This document shows, one piece after another, positions 26,323-35,187 of a stretch of 64,000 nucleotides of DNA. Origin of the DNA: GCA-003244245 sp036266995 (GTDB lineage Bacteria > Actinomycetota > Actinomycetes > Mycobacteriales > Pseudonocardiaceae); NCBI GenBank assembly GCA_036266995.1, contig DATAWX010000043.1, forward strand, positions 1 to 64,000, written 5' to 3'. Under the pieces are notes generated by a model. The model made no database searches. It was not told the origin of the DNA and was given only the letters and a program-made list of their open reading frames with translations. Every line of letters begins with the position of its first letter. Position 1 is the stretch's first letter. Made by a program: the position numbers and the translations under genes.

Positions 26323-26724
26323 CTAGCCGGCCTCCTCGATGAGCTTGCGGTAGTCCTCGGCACCCATCAACGAGTCCGCCGCTGACCCCTCCGCCAGCTT
26401 GACTTCGATCATCCAGCCCACGCCGTAAGGGTCGGAGTTGACCAATTCAGGGTTGTCCTGCAGCGCATCGTTGCAGGCGACGACCTCACCCGCTACCGGC
26501 GCGAAGAGGTCCGACACGCTTTTGGTCGACTCCACCTCACCGACCGGTTCTCCCGCCGCCACCGAGTCCCCCACCAGCGGCAACTGTATGTAAACGACGT
26601 CGCCAAGTTGTCTCTGGGCGTAGTCGGTGATGCCGACCCGCACGGTGCCGTCCGCACCAGGGAGCACCCACTCGTGCTGCGGGGTGTACCGCAGTTCCTC
26701 GGGGACCACTGCACGTTCGTCCAC
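26323..26724 (-). CDS. gcvH: Glycine cleavage system H protein
   Basis: About 133 residues; a lipoyl-carrier fold with YTPQHEWVLPG, VGITDYAQRQLGDVVYIQLP and the lipoylated lysine in GEVESTKSVSDLFAPVAG, ending NSDPYGVGWMIEV. It shuttles the aminomethyl group from GcvP to GcvT. The likely start is GTG at 26724 with GGGGGA four bases upstream; a TTG at 26736 is in frame too. gcvT is not in this window. The preceding phosphatidyltransferase ends 12 bp upstream, so the genes are probably co-transcribed. Confidence 0.93.
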   Translation of the reverse strand: MDERAVVPEELRYTPQHEWVLPGADGTVRVGITDYAQRQLGDVVYIQLPLVGDSVAAGEPVGEVESTKSVSDLFAPVAGEVVACNDALQDNPELVNSDPYGVGWMIEVKLAEGSAADSLMGAEDYRKLIEEAG

Positions 26725-26736
26725 ATCATCCCCCAA

Positions 26737-27372
26737 TCATTCAGCCGGCCGCGTCCTCGCGGCGCGCACCGTCAACCGAACTTGACATAGGTACAGGACT
26801 CCCGCCCAGAGGTACAGCGCACCGCCCCATCCGGTGAAGGCAACCGCGAATGCCTGAGCCACCGCACCCACCCCACCATGCACATCGTGGGCGAGCAGCA
26901 GCAGCGGGAACGCATAGAGCAGGCACAGCGTCGCTGCCTTGCCCACGTAGTGCACCGGCAGCGGGCCGTAGCCATGGTGGCGCAGCACAGGCAGGGTCAG
27001 CAGCAACACCAGGTCCCGGCCGAGCAGCACCGCCACCACCCACCACGGCAGGATCTCTCGAACACCAAACGCGAGCAGGGTGCTCAGCGTGTACAGCCGG
27101 TCCACCGCCGGGTCGAGCAACGCGCCCAGCCTACTGGACTGGTTCAGCAACCTGGCGAGCTTGCCGTCCAGCCAGTCGGTGAGGCCCGACAGGGCCAGCA
27201 CGAACACCGCGAGCAGGTCATCGTGGGGTCCCAGCAGCAACCACAGAAACAGCGGGACACCAGCCAACCGGAGTGCGCTGAGCACGTTGGGTACGGTGAT
27301 CAACCGGTCGGCCGGATCCGACGCCTGTGGCCCGGCCTGGCTCGATCCCTTGGCGCTGGGCTGGCGCTGCAT
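26737..27372 (-). CDS. CDP-alcohol phosphatidyltransferase family protein (PgsA-like)
   Basis: About 211 residues with five to six membrane helices. The family signature DGx2ARx8Gx3Dx3D is complete: DGKLARLLNQSSRLGALLDPAVD near residue 70. Enzymes of this family transfer a phosphatidyl group from CDP-diacylglycerol to an alcohol such as glycerol-3-phosphate, inositol or another lipid. The position next to gcvH-garA recalls mycobacterial pgsA2 (Rv1822), for which the acceptor is uncertain. Start ATG at 27372 is preferred to an upstream frame with no ribosome-binding signal. Confidence 0.85.
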   Translation of the reverse strand: MQRQPSAKGSSQAGPQASDPADRLITVPNVLSALRLAGVPLFLWLLLGPHDDLLAVFVLALSGLTDWLDGKLARLLNQSSRLGALLDPAVDRLYTLSTLLAFGVREILPWWVVAVLLGRDLVLLLTLPVLRHHGYGPLPVHYVGKAATLCLLYAFPLLLLAHDVHGGVGAVAQAFAVAFTGWGGALYLWAGVLYLCQVRLTVRAARTRPAE

Positions 27373-27631
27373 AGTAGCTACTTTTGCACACGTCATGTGC
27401 CGCCTGGGCGAGTTTCGCGGCACCCCCCACTGCACATCGGTTACTACCCGCCCAAGGGCCTACCACGATCGCCGCAACTGAGCGATGGCAGTGCGATCCT
27501 GCACGGTCACCGCTCACTGTTGACGATCTTGAGAACGCGGGCGGTCTCACGGACACTGAGTACCCAGTTCCCCATCCTCGCGGACGGGTCGTACTCAATT
27601 TCCGCTTGGGCGGTTGCGGAGACCGGGGGGG

Positions 27632-28414
27632 TCAGAACTTGGTGAGAGCTAGCCAGTGCTCCAGGACGCTGGCGTCGCCGAGTACGTCGATGGACGCCTC
27701 ACTGAGTGGGACACGGCGCATCAGGACCAACAGCAGGTAGACCACTGGACCGCGCACCGCGACATCGCCCTTGGCGTGGCCATGTTCCCAAACCGGACCC
27801 GACGGCGTCCGGCGCACGATCCACTCCCCCGCTTCGCCTAGACCCGGGTCGGTGGAATGCAGGTGCAGAATCTGGCCATCCCCGCGCAGCTCGGCGAGTT
27901 CCGGACGGTGCTGCACCGCCTGCGGCAAGCTAAGGAAACCCAGCCACTCGGAGATCGCATCGGCGGCGAGATCAGCCTCCAGAGTGAACTCGCGACCCAG
28001 CGCGAGCTCGGCGTCAGCACGGTGCACCGCAGTCTCATGCGCCATCCGGCGGGCCCAGAAGCCGAGGGTGTGATCACCGGCCCAGCTCCACACAGGCGTC
28101 CGCGGGTCGGCCGTCCGAATCGCATCTACCAGTGCATCAGCGCCCTCGCGCAACCACGTGCCAAGCCCAACGGCGTCGTCGGGTGCCGCAGTCGGGTTGA
28201 GCTCGCCACGGTCGGGTGGGGTGGCGGCGGGACGAGTGACGACCGCGGTGGCCCACCGGTGGACCTGGCCGACATGCTCGACGAGCTGGTGCAACGTCCA
28301 GTCCGGACAGGTCGGCACCCGCTGCTGTGGATCAGCACCGGCCAGTGCCTCGGCGAACAGCGCGGACTGCGCAGCCAGCGCTTGGAGGTAGCGGTCATCG
28401 GGCAGTGGAGCCAT
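27632..28414 (-). CDS. Maleylpyruvate isomerase-family (mycothiol-dependent-type) protein
   Basis: A 260-residue protein with the DinB-like N-terminal helical bundle typical of mycothiol-dependent maleylpyruvate isomerases: ALAGADPQQRVPTCPDWTLHQLVEHVGQVHRW, and a second metal-ligand motif in WARRMAHETAVHRADAELAL. The His residues of HVGQVH and HETAVH are the expected metal ligands. A C-terminal beta domain follows. The family uses mycothiol or acts as a metal-dependent transferase; the substrate here is unknown. It is divergent from the methyltransferase gene. Confidence 0.85.
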   Translation of the reverse strand: MAPLPDDRYLQALAAQSALFAEALAGADPQQRVPTCPDWTLHQLVEHVGQVHRWATAVVTRPAATPPDRGELNPTAAPDDAVGLGTWLREGADALVDAIRTADPRTPVWSWAGDHTLGFWARRMAHETAVHRADAELALGREFTLEADLAADAISEWLGFLSLPQAVQHRPELAELRGDGQILHLHSTDPGLGEAGEWIVRRTPSGPVWEHGHAKGDVAVRGPVVYLLLVLMRRVPLSEASIDVLGDASVLEHWLALTKF

Positions 28415-28510
28415 CGAATGCCCTCCCGTGATCGTTTCAGTGGTCGTCCAGCTTCAGCAGTTGTTCCCTCGGTAATGCGGCGGCGCACCAGGTGGTGTGC
28501 ACTGTGCCCT

Positions 28511-29194
28511 ATGGCCTCGCATTCTGCCTCGCATCCGCACGACCCTGTCCAGCGCGCGCTCGGTGGCGGCTGGGGCACTTTTCTCGCGGCGGCGGCGCGG
28601 TCTCCCCGCGATGTCGGCACTCTGCTGCCCTCCGGTCCCGAGCTGGCCCAGCGGCTGGCCTCCGTGGTGGCCGGAGCCGGCCAAGCTGGGCGCCCCGCGA
28701 TCGTCGTGGAGGTCGGTGCTGGCGGCGGGGCGGTCACCGCAGCGATCGCCCGGGAGGCAAACCACGACGCCGTGGTGATCGCCGTCGAGAAGGACCCGGG
28801 GCTTGCCGAGCGGTTGCGGTCCCGCCAACTCGGGGTGCGGGTGGTCACCGCGGACGCTGCCACGCTTCCAGCCATCCTCTCCGACCACGGCGTGGATCGC
28901 GCCGACGTGATCGTCTCAGTACTGCCGTGGACCCTGTTCGGCCCGCGGCAACAGCGCGAGTTCCTGACCATCTTTGCCGCCGCGCTGCAGACCGACGGGG
29001 TGTTCACCGCCGCCGCCTACAGCTTGGGCTACTGGACACCCGCTGCGCGCCGGTTTCGCACCGAGCTGGAGCGGACGTTCGGCGAGGTGCTGCCCACTCG
29101 CACTCTCTGGCGGCACCTGCCGCCGGCCATGACCTACGTCTGCCGGCACCCGGAAGTAACCGACGAGGACATCACCGCGGATCCGAGTCGATGA
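28511..29194 (+). CDS. Class I SAM-dependent methyltransferase (phospholipid N-methyltransferase-like)
   Basis: A 227-residue methyltransferase: FLAAAARSPRDVGTLLPSGPELAQRLA, then the SAM motif I VVEVGAGGGAVTAAIA, motif II acidic residue in VIAVEKDPGLAERL, and VIVSVLPWTLF as motif IV. The spacing resembles PmtA-type phospholipid N-methyltransferases and KsgA-like enzymes; the first is favoured by the VGTLLPSG segment, but the substrate remains unproven. The 3' end overlaps the convergent Ser/Thr kinase gene by 23 bp. Confidence 0.75.
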   Translation: MASHSASHPHDPVQRALGGGWGTFLAAAARSPRDVGTLLPSGPELAQRLASVVAGAGQAGRPAIVVEVGAGGGAVTAAIAREANHDAVVIAVEKDPGLAERLRSRQLGVRVVTADAATLPAILSDHGVDRADVIVSVLPWTLFGPRQQREFLTIFAAALQTDGVFTAAAYSLGYWTPAARRFRTELERTFGEVLPTRTLWRHLPPAMTYVCRHPEVTDEDITADPSR

Positions 29195-30617
29195 GTAGGC
29201 GTCCATCCAGTCGGGTGACCCGCAACGCACGCTTGGCGACCCGGGAGTTGGCACCGGTGTCGTAGGTGACGTCCACTGGAACTTGCACCGAACCGTCGGC
29301 ATTATCAGTGACCCCGGAGGCGTTGCGCGCGCTGACCGAGGAGAACTGGCTCCAGTACGATTGGAAGTCCGACTCGCTTGCGAAGGTAGCCTGCGCGGTG
29401 GGTGACAGGAGCTGCCAAGCCGTCGACACGTCGTTCATACCGTTGTAGTAGTCGATCACTAGCTGCCCAGCGTCGCTCCATCCGATCGGCTGCGAGTGAT
29501 CCATACGCTGCACCTGCGCGGGCGCGGGTAGGACGGACGTCGGCGTTGCCGACGGCGCAGCCGCCTGCCCGGCGGGATGGGCGCCCTGTTGCCCCGACGA
29601 GCCTTCGGAAAGCAGCGCCCCAACTCCGGTGAACACCAACACCGCGAGGACGGCTCCGGCAAGCACAACCGCCCTGACCCGCCGCCGCCGGTTCGTCGGG
29701 AAGCTGTCCGTGGACCAGCCGGGTGGCGACGAAGCCGGCGGGGAATCGAACACCGGAGCGGTCGGTGTCGGGTCCACCGGCGCGCTGGCGGTCACGTGGG
29801 TGGGCCGCCGCGCAGCGCCCGACGTCGACTCCGGGCGGGTAGTCCGTACCGTGGCCAGCTCCTGGCTCACGCGGTACATGTCGGGACGCTGCGCCGGGTC
29901 TGTGGCGAGCAGCCTCATCAGCACCGCTGAGAGCGCTCCCGCCTGCCACGGGGGCTGCACCTTGCCGCCGGCCACCGCGTGCAGCAGGGCGAGCGGGTTG
30001 TCGGTGTCGCCGAACGGGCCGCGGCCCTCTACCGAAGCGTAGAGCGTGGCGCCGAGCGAGAAGACATCCGATGCCGGCGTCGGGACCTGCCCGCGAGCCA
30101 CCTCCGGGGCGAGGTAGGCCGGGGTGCCGGCCATCATCCCTGTCTGGGTGACCGTGACGTCACCCGCGGCCCGCGAGACTCCGAAATCGGTGATCTTCGC
30201 GGTGCCGTCGTCGGTGATCAAGATGTTCCCGGGCTTGACATCGCGGTGCACGATCTGTGCGGCGTGCGCGGCAGCCAGCGCAGAGGCGATCTGCCTGCCG
30301 ATCGAGGCGACTTCGGGCACCGGGAGGCAGCCACGCTCCCCCAGGACCGCCGCGAGGCTACGCGAGGGCAGGTACTCCATCACGAGGCAGGGCTCACCAT
30401 CGTGCTCGGCCACGTCGTAGATGACGATGGCATTCGGGTGATGCAGGCGCGCGGCGATGCGCGCCTCGCGCAGCGCCCGAGCCCGAGCTTCATCATTCGC
30501 CCTCGGGCTCAGGTTCGGCTGCACCAGTAGCTGTTTCACCGCCACTAGCCGCTGGAGCCGCTCGTCCATGGCCCGCCAGACAACGCCCATGCCCCCGATG
30601 CCAACTCGATCGAGCAC
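29172..30617 (-). CDS. Membrane Ser/Thr protein kinase, Hanks type
   Basis: At least 481 residues. The kinase domain shows the glycine loop GIGGMGVVW, the VAIK-type lysine (VAVKQLL), catalytic loop HRDVKPGN, DFG (ITDFGVSR), APE-like LAPEVARG and C-lobe motifs. A Pro/Ala/Ser-rich juxtamembrane region leads to one transmembrane helix (RAVVLAGAVLAVLVFTGVGALL, about residue 315). The roughly 130-residue extracellular domain (QLVIDYYNGMNDVSTAWQLL ... LRVTRLDGRLLID) is not PASTA. The given start is GTG at 30617, but conserved kinase sequence (GQLIAGHYR) continues upstream in frame to a TGA at 30660-30662, with no usual start codon. The true start may be a rare codon or be hidden by a one-base indel near 30661. 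Confidence 0.85.
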   Translation of the reverse strand: MLDRVGIGGMGVVWRAMDERLQRLVAVKQLLVQPNLSPRANDEARARALREARIAARLHHPNAIVIYDVAEHDGEPCLVMEYLPSRSLAAVLGERGCLPVPEVASIGRQIASALAAAHAAQIVHRDVKPGNILITDDGTAKITDFGVSRAAGDVTVTQTGMMAGTPAYLAPEVARGQVPTPASDVFSLGATLYASVEGRGPFGDTDNPLALLHAVAGGKVQPPWQAGALSAVLMRLLATDPAQRPDMYRVSQELATVRTTRPESTSGAARRPTHVTASAPVDPTPTAPVFDSPPASSPPGWSTDSFPTNRRRRVRAVVLAGAVLAVLVFTGVGALLSEGSSGQQGAHPAGQAAAPSATPTSVLPAPAQVQRMDHSQPIGWSDAGQLVIDYYNGMNDVSTAWQLLSPTAQATFASESDFQSYWSQFSSVSARNASGVTDNADGSVQVPVDVTYDTGANSRVAKRALRVTRLDGRLLIDSDPR

Positions 30618-30803
30618 CCGGTAGTGACCGGCGATCAGCTGACCGATATCGATGTGCGGTCACCCCCTCTGCACTGCGCTTGCGCACAGTGCGCGGCATC
30701 CCCGACCGGATTCAGATTATCGCTCCGAAGCCGGGTCGGCACACTAACCGGGCTGCCCCCGCTGCGCCCCGGGACAACCGCCGGGGGCACGATCGTGGTC
30801 ACC

Positions 30804-33323
30804 ATGACGCTCACCGAGACGCTACCCGCCGGTACCGGGCCCGACGAGTTGTTCGACACCTTTGTGGCCTGGGTCTCAGACCAGGGCCTGGTCCTGTACC
30901 CCGCCCAGGAGGAGGCGCTGATAGAGATCGTGTCGGGGTCGAACGTGATCCTGGCCACTCCGACCGGATCCGGCAAGAGTCTGGTCGCGACCGGCGCGCA
31001 CGCGACCGCGCTGGCGCAACGCAGGCGCAGCATCTACACCGCGCCGATCAAGGCATTGGTGTCGGAGAAGTTCTTTGCGGCGTGCGATGTTTTCGGTGCC
31101 GACCAGGTCGGGATGCTGACCGGCGACTCCAGCGTCAACCCCGAGGCGCCGATCATCTGCTGCACCGCTGAAGTGCTGGCCAACATGGCACTGCGCAGCG
31201 GGCCGGATACGGATGTGGGCCTGGTCGTGATGGATGAGTTCCATTACTACGCCGACCCTGACCGCGGCTGGGCCTGGCAGGTCCCGCTGCTCGAGCTCCC
31301 ACAGGCCCAGTTCCTGTTGATGTCCGCGACGCTGGGCGACGTCAGCCGCTTCCAGCCGGACTTGACCCGGCGCACCGGGCGCCCTACCGCAGTGGTCAGC
31401 TCCGCGCAGCGACCGGTTCCCCTGCATTTCCGGTACGTGACGACGCCGCTGCACGAGACGCTGGAGGAACTGCTCGCTATCAAGGCGGCGCCGGTCTATG
31501 TGGTGCACTTCACCCAGGCCTCGGCCGCCGAGCAGGCTCAGGCGCTGACCAGCATCAACGTCTGCAGCCGGGCAGAAAAGGACGCCATCGCCGAGCTGAT
31601 CGGTGGGTTCCGGTTCACCGCTGGTTTCGGACGGACCCTGTCCCGACTGGTGCGCCACGGGATCGGGGTGCACCACGCCGGGATGCTGCCGCGGTACCGC
31701 CGGCTCGTCGAGCGACTTGCCCAGGCCGGCCTGTTGAAGATCATCTGTGGTACCGACACGCTCGGCGTGGGGATCAACGTGCCGATCCGCACCGTGCTGC
31801 TCACTGCGCTAGGCAAGTACGACGGAACCCGTACCCGCCACCTCACCGCCCGGGAGTTCCACCAGATCACCGGGCGAGCCGGCCGGGCCGGCTACGACAC
31901 CGCGGGCGATGTCGTCGTGCAGGCCCCCGAACACGTGGTGCAGAACACCAAGGCCGTGGCCAAGGCTGGTGACGATCCTCGTAAACGCCGCCGGGTAGTG
32001 CACAAGAAACCTGCCGAGGGATCGGTGTCCTGGAGCGATCGCACCTTCGACCGGCTGGTCGCTGCCGAACCGGAACCATTGACATCCAGTTTTGCGGTGA
32101 GCCATGCGATGCTGCTCAATGTCGCCAATCGGCCCGGTGACGCGTTCGCGGTGATGCGCCACCTGCTCACCGACAACCACGAAGAGCGTCCCGCGCAGCG
32201 CCGGCACATCCGCCAGGCCATCGCGATCTACCGTGCGTTGCTCGCCGCTGGTGTGGTCGAGCGGTTGGCGGTCCCGGACGCCGACGGCCGCACCGTGCGG
32301 CTCACCGGGGACCTGCAACTCGACTTCGCGCTGAACCAGGCGCTGTCCCCGTTCGCGCTGGCCGCGATCGAGCTGCTCGACCGAGAGTCGGTCGACTACC
32401 CGCTGGACGTGCTGTCGGTGCTCGAGGCCACCCTCGACGATCCGCGGCAGGTGCTCAGCGCACAACTGTCCAAGGCCAAGGGTGAGGCCGTGGCGGCGAT
32501 GAAAGCCGAGGGCATCGAGTACGAGGAGCGGATGCGGCTGCTCGACGATGTGAGCTACCCGATGCCGCTGGCCGAGCTGCTCGACGCCTCATTCGAGATC
32601 TACCGGGCCGGTCACCCCTGGGTCGCCGACCATCGGTTGTCGCCCAAATCGGTGGCCCGGGATCTCGCCGAGCGGGCGATGACCTTCACCGAGTACGTGG
32701 GGTTCTACGGACTGGCCCGCTCCGAGGGGCTGGTGTTGCGCTACCTGGCCCATGCCTACCAGGCGCTGCGCCGCACGGTGCCCGAGGACGCCAAGACCGA
32801 TGAGCTCCGTGACCTGCAAGAGTGGCTCGGCGAGCTGGTGCGCCAGGTCGACTCCAGCCTGTTGGACGAGTGGGAGAAGCTGCGGGACCCGCAGGAGCAG
32901 GACGCGGTACCGGCCCCGATCGATCACCGACCGCCGCCGGTCACAGCCAATTCCCGGGCCTTCCGGGTGTTGGTGCGTAATGCGCTGTTCCGCCGGGTGG
33001 AACTGGCTGCCCGCCGCCGGTGGGAGGAGCTGGGTGAGCTCGAGGGTGACATCCGCAATCGGGACGCCAGGTGGGACGCGGAGTCCTGGCGGCAGGCCGT
33101 GGAACCGTACTTTGACGAGCACGACGAGATCGGCACCGGCGCTGACGCGCGCGGTCCGGATCTCCTGATCATCGACCAGCAACCCGGCCGGTGGGTCGTG
33201 CGCCAGATCCTCGATGATCCGTCCGGGCATCACGACTGGGCCATCAACGCAGAGGTCGACCTCACCGCGTCCGACGAGTCCGGGACCGCCGTGCTGTGGG
33301 TGACCACCGTCGGCCAGCTGTAG
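30804..33323 (+). CDS. Ski2-like DEAD/DEAH-box helicase with DUF3516 C-terminus
   Basis: An 839-residue superfamily 2 helicase. Motif I ATPTGSGKS, Ia TAPIKALVSEKF, II DEFHYYAD (DEFH box), III SATLGD, IV/V HHAGMLPRYRRLVE and GTDTLGVGINVPIRTV, VI QITGRAGRAGYD are all intact. The C-terminal ~350 residues match the DUF3516 extension of actinobacterial Ski2-like helicases, thought to act in RNA metabolism. Start ATG at 30804 lies after the divergent kinase promoter region; the frame is open further upstream but not coding. The gene is convergent with the thioredoxin-fold gene. Confidence 0.92.
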   Translation: MTLTETLPAGTGPDELFDTFVAWVSDQGLVLYPAQEEALIEIVSGSNVILATPTGSGKSLVATGAHATALAQRRRSIYTAPIKALVSEKFFAACDVFGADQVGMLTGDSSVNPEAPIICCTAEVLANMALRSGPDTDVGLVVMDEFHYYADPDRGWAWQVPLLELPQAQFLLMSATLGDVSRFQPDLTRRTGRPTAVVSSAQRPVPLHFRYVTTPLHETLEELLAIKAAPVYVVHFTQASAAEQAQALTSINVCSRAEKDAIAELIGGFRFTAGFGRTLSRLVRHGIGVHHAGMLPRYRRLVERLAQAGLLKIICGTDTLGVGINVPIRTVLLTALGKYDGTRTRHLTAREFHQITGRAGRAGYDTAGDVVVQAPEHVVQNTKAVAKAGDDPRKRRRVVHKKPAEGSVSWSDRTFDRLVAAEPEPLTSSFAVSHAMLLNVANRPGDAFAVMRHLLTDNHEERPAQRRHIRQAIAIYRALLAAGVVERLAVPDADGRTVRLTGDLQLDFALNQALSPFALAAIELLDRESVDYPLDVLSVLEATLDDPRQVLSAQLSKAKGEAVAAMKAEGIEYEERMRLLDDVSYPMPLAELLDASFEIYRAGHPWVADHRLSPKSVARDLAERAMTFTEYVGFYGLARSEGLVLRYLAHAYQALRRTVPEDAKTDELRDLQEWLGELVRQVDSSLLDEWEKLRDPQEQDAVPAPIDHRPPPVTANSRAFRVLVRNALFRRVELAARRRWEELGELEGDIRNRDARWDAESWRQAVEPYFDEHDEIGTGADARGPDLLIIDQQPGRWVVRQILDDPSGHHDWAINAEVDLTASDESGTAVLWVTTVGQL

Positions 33324-33360
33324 ACCCCGGCGACCAGGGCCCAGACCAGACGCCCCATGG

Positions 33361-33924
33361 TCAGGACGGCTCGTTGCCGCGCTTCCACTTGATGCCGCAC
33401 CCAATGCTGGGCACCTGTGGTTCGGGTACCGGCTCTCCGATCAGGACCAGGTCCAGCGCCGCGCGTAATGCCTTTCCGGTCACCGGCGCATCGTTGCGTG
33501 GCCGGGACTCATCGAATTCGCCCCGGTAGACAAGCCGGCGCCGCCCGTCGTAAAGGAAGAAGTCCGGTGTGCACGCGGCCTGGTAAGCCCGCGCGACGTG
33601 CTGGGTGTCGTCCAGAAGATAGGGGAAGGTGAATCCGGCGCGGTGAGCCTGTGCGGTCAGCCCGTCGCGACCATCGTCGGGGTAGTTGTCCGTGTCGTTA
33701 CTGCAGATAGCCACCGCGGTCACGTCTGCCGCGTACTCGGCAACCAGCGAGGCGAGTTCTTGCTCGAGGTGCCGGACGTAGGGACAGTGATTGGAAAGGA
33801 ACATCACCAGCAGGGGCCGACCAGGGGCAAGACCATCAGAGGTCACAATCTCGCCATCCAGAGACGGCAAGGCGAACGGCGGCGCCGGCGTGCCGAGCGC
33901 GATCATCATCGAGTTCACAGCCAC
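33361..33924 (-). CDS. Thioredoxin-fold redoxin with a single-cysteine motif
   Basis: A 187-residue AhpC/TSA-type redoxin: MIALGTPAPPFALPSLDGEIVTSDGLA, then the active-site region VMFLSNHCPYVRHLEQEL, where only the first Cys of the CxxC motif is present. TPDFFLYDGRRRLVYRGEFD follows. This NHCPYV class occurs widely in bacteria and may act through one peroxidatic/resolving cysteine or serve a structural role. Start is GTG at 33924. It lies downstream of the AIM24 gene on the same strand, 49 bp away. Confidence 0.82.
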   Translation of the reverse strand: MAVNSMMIALGTPAPPFALPSLDGEIVTSDGLAPGRPLLVMFLSNHCPYVRHLEQELASLVAEYAADVTAVAICSNDTDNYPDDGRDGLTAQAHRAGFTFPYLLDDTQHVARAYQAACTPDFFLYDGRRRLVYRGEFDESRPRNDAPVTGKALRAALDLVLIGEPVPEPQVPSIGCGIKWKRGNEPS

Positions 33925-33973
33925 GGTGACCAGTCTTGCATCACCAGACGCGCTCGTGCACCGGAACGGCAGT

Positions 33974-34702
33974 TCAGCTGCCGAACAGGCCACCGGCAAT
34001 GCCGCCAATGCCTTCGCGCGGCGTGCGTCCCGGTACCGCCGCGGCGACCCACTGCTGGAACGCCTCCGGGTTGCGCGACTGAAGCAGTACGCGACCTGGA
34101 CCGGAGAAATCGAACACCCAGCCCTCGCCGCTCTTCACGGACTGGACGCTTTTGCCTTCGACTGCCCGACGCATCCTGAACTGGATGGCCAGGTCGTAGG
34201 CCACGACGTGACCGGTGTCGATCGTCACGAGCTCCTGCGGCTGCAAGTCGATATAGTCGACAGCGCCGTAGACGCTCACCAGCGCTTCGCCCTGGCCGGT
34301 GGCGCGGAACCCGAAGCCGCCCTCGCCACCGAAAAGGTTGGCCATGCCACCCCACTGCGTGTCGATCTCGACGCCGTAGGAGTTGGCGATCCAGCTACCG
34401 CGGCGCAGGAAGATGGGCCGCTCGGGCGTAATGGTGATCGGGACAGCGTCACCGGGCAGCATTCCCGCGACATCGACCCAACCGCCCTGCTGCGGCGCGG
34501 TGTAGGTGGTGACGAAGAAGGAACCGCCGCCGAGGACGCTACGGGCCAGGCCTTTCATGACCCCGCCCGGTGCTTTGGATTCGAGCTGCACGCCCTCGCT
34601 ATGGGCGATCATCGCGCCGCCCTCTACGCGCAGTGACTCCCCCGGCGAGAGGAGGCAGCGAGCAACGGTGAATGACGGGTTGTGGCGCAACTGAACCTGC
34701 AT
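33974..34702 (-). CDS. AIM24 family protein (TIGR00266)
   Basis: A 242-residue beta-rich protein: MQVQLRHNPSFTVARCLLSPGESLRVEGGAMIAHSEGVQLES, a Gly-rich middle (KGLARSVLGGGSFFVTTYTA) and WVFDFSGPGRVLLQSRNPEAFQQWV. These are landmarks of the TIGR00266/AIM24 family, which forms a duplicated beta-sandwich of unknown function and is related to a mitochondrial biogenesis factor of yeast. No signal peptide is present, so it is probably cytosolic or peripheral. Confidence 0.88.
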   Translation of the reverse strand: MQVQLRHNPSFTVARCLLSPGESLRVEGGAMIAHSEGVQLESKAPGGVMKGLARSVLGGGSFFVTTYTAPQQGGWVDVAGMLPGDAVPITITPERPIFLRRGSWIANSYGVEIDTQWGGMANLFGGEGGFGFRATGQGEALVSVYGAVDYIDLQPQELVTIDTGHVVAYDLAIQFRMRRAVEGKSVQSVKSGEGWVFDFSGPGRVLLQSRNPEAFQQWVAAAVPGRTPREGIGGIAGGLFGS

Positions 34703-34807
34703 GGCAGGCGACCCTAGCTGGACCAGATCGCCCCAGGCTCGGCGACCTGAGGTTTCGCTGGGCCATCGCTGAAACCTAGTGTGAACAGTCCGCAGGGCGG
34801 CGGCCAG

Positions 34808-34846
34808 CCCGTCGAACAGGTCATCCCGGTGGACCGGTTCGACGGG
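34808..34846 (-). terminator. Hairpin downstream of the antitoxin-like gene
   Basis: CCCGTCGAAC (34808-34817) pairs perfectly with GTTCGACGGG (34837-34846), and inside it CCGGT pairs with ACCGG around a GG turn. It lies 16 bases past the antitoxin-like gene's stop at 34862 on the minus strand and fits a Rho-independent-like terminator. Confidence 0.55.
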
Positions 34847-34861
34847 CCTGACTGCGTAGAA

Positions 34862-35062
34862 CTAGCCTCGGCCAGTGGTGTCCTGGACCTTGCGCACCGC
34901 GCCGTCGATCTGGCTGCTGAACTTGCCTTTGGTGCACTGATCGACGAGGCGGCCAGCCTGGTCCGCAATCTTGCCGACCGCATCGGGGTTGGTCTTGGCG
35001 TATCGGCGAGCGGCCTCTACGGCCCCCGCCAGTACAACAAGCTTCCCCAGTTTCCCCAGCAT
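34862..35062 (-). CDS. MT0933-type antitoxin-like small protein
   Basis: A 66-residue protein: MLGKLGKLVVLAGAVEAARRYA at the N-terminus, then ADQAGRLVDQCTKGKFSSQIDGAVRKVQDT. The last part matches the repeating pattern of the MT0933 antitoxin family (ADKAGDLVDKKTGGKYSDQIDKGVDKA type). Start ATG at 35062 has an excellent ribosome-binding site, AAAGGAGG, six bases upstream. In M. tuberculosis the relative is paired with an SRPBCC-type protein (Rv0910); no such gene is adjacent here, although an SRPBCC protein is encoded at 41918-42367. A toxin-antitoxin role is only suggested. Confidence 0.7.
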   Translation of the reverse strand: MLGKLGKLVVLAGAVEAARRYAKTNPDAVGKIADQAGRLVDQCTKGKFSSQIDGAVRKVQDTTGRG

Positions 35063-35187
35063 CGCGTTTCCTCCTTTGGCTGACCCAACCACAATCCCCA
35101 CTAGGTCACAGCGGAATGGCGAGGATACCGCGCCCGATCATGGCGTGTGAGGACGGCCACAGAACGTGGGCCAGCGCAATGGCTCGG

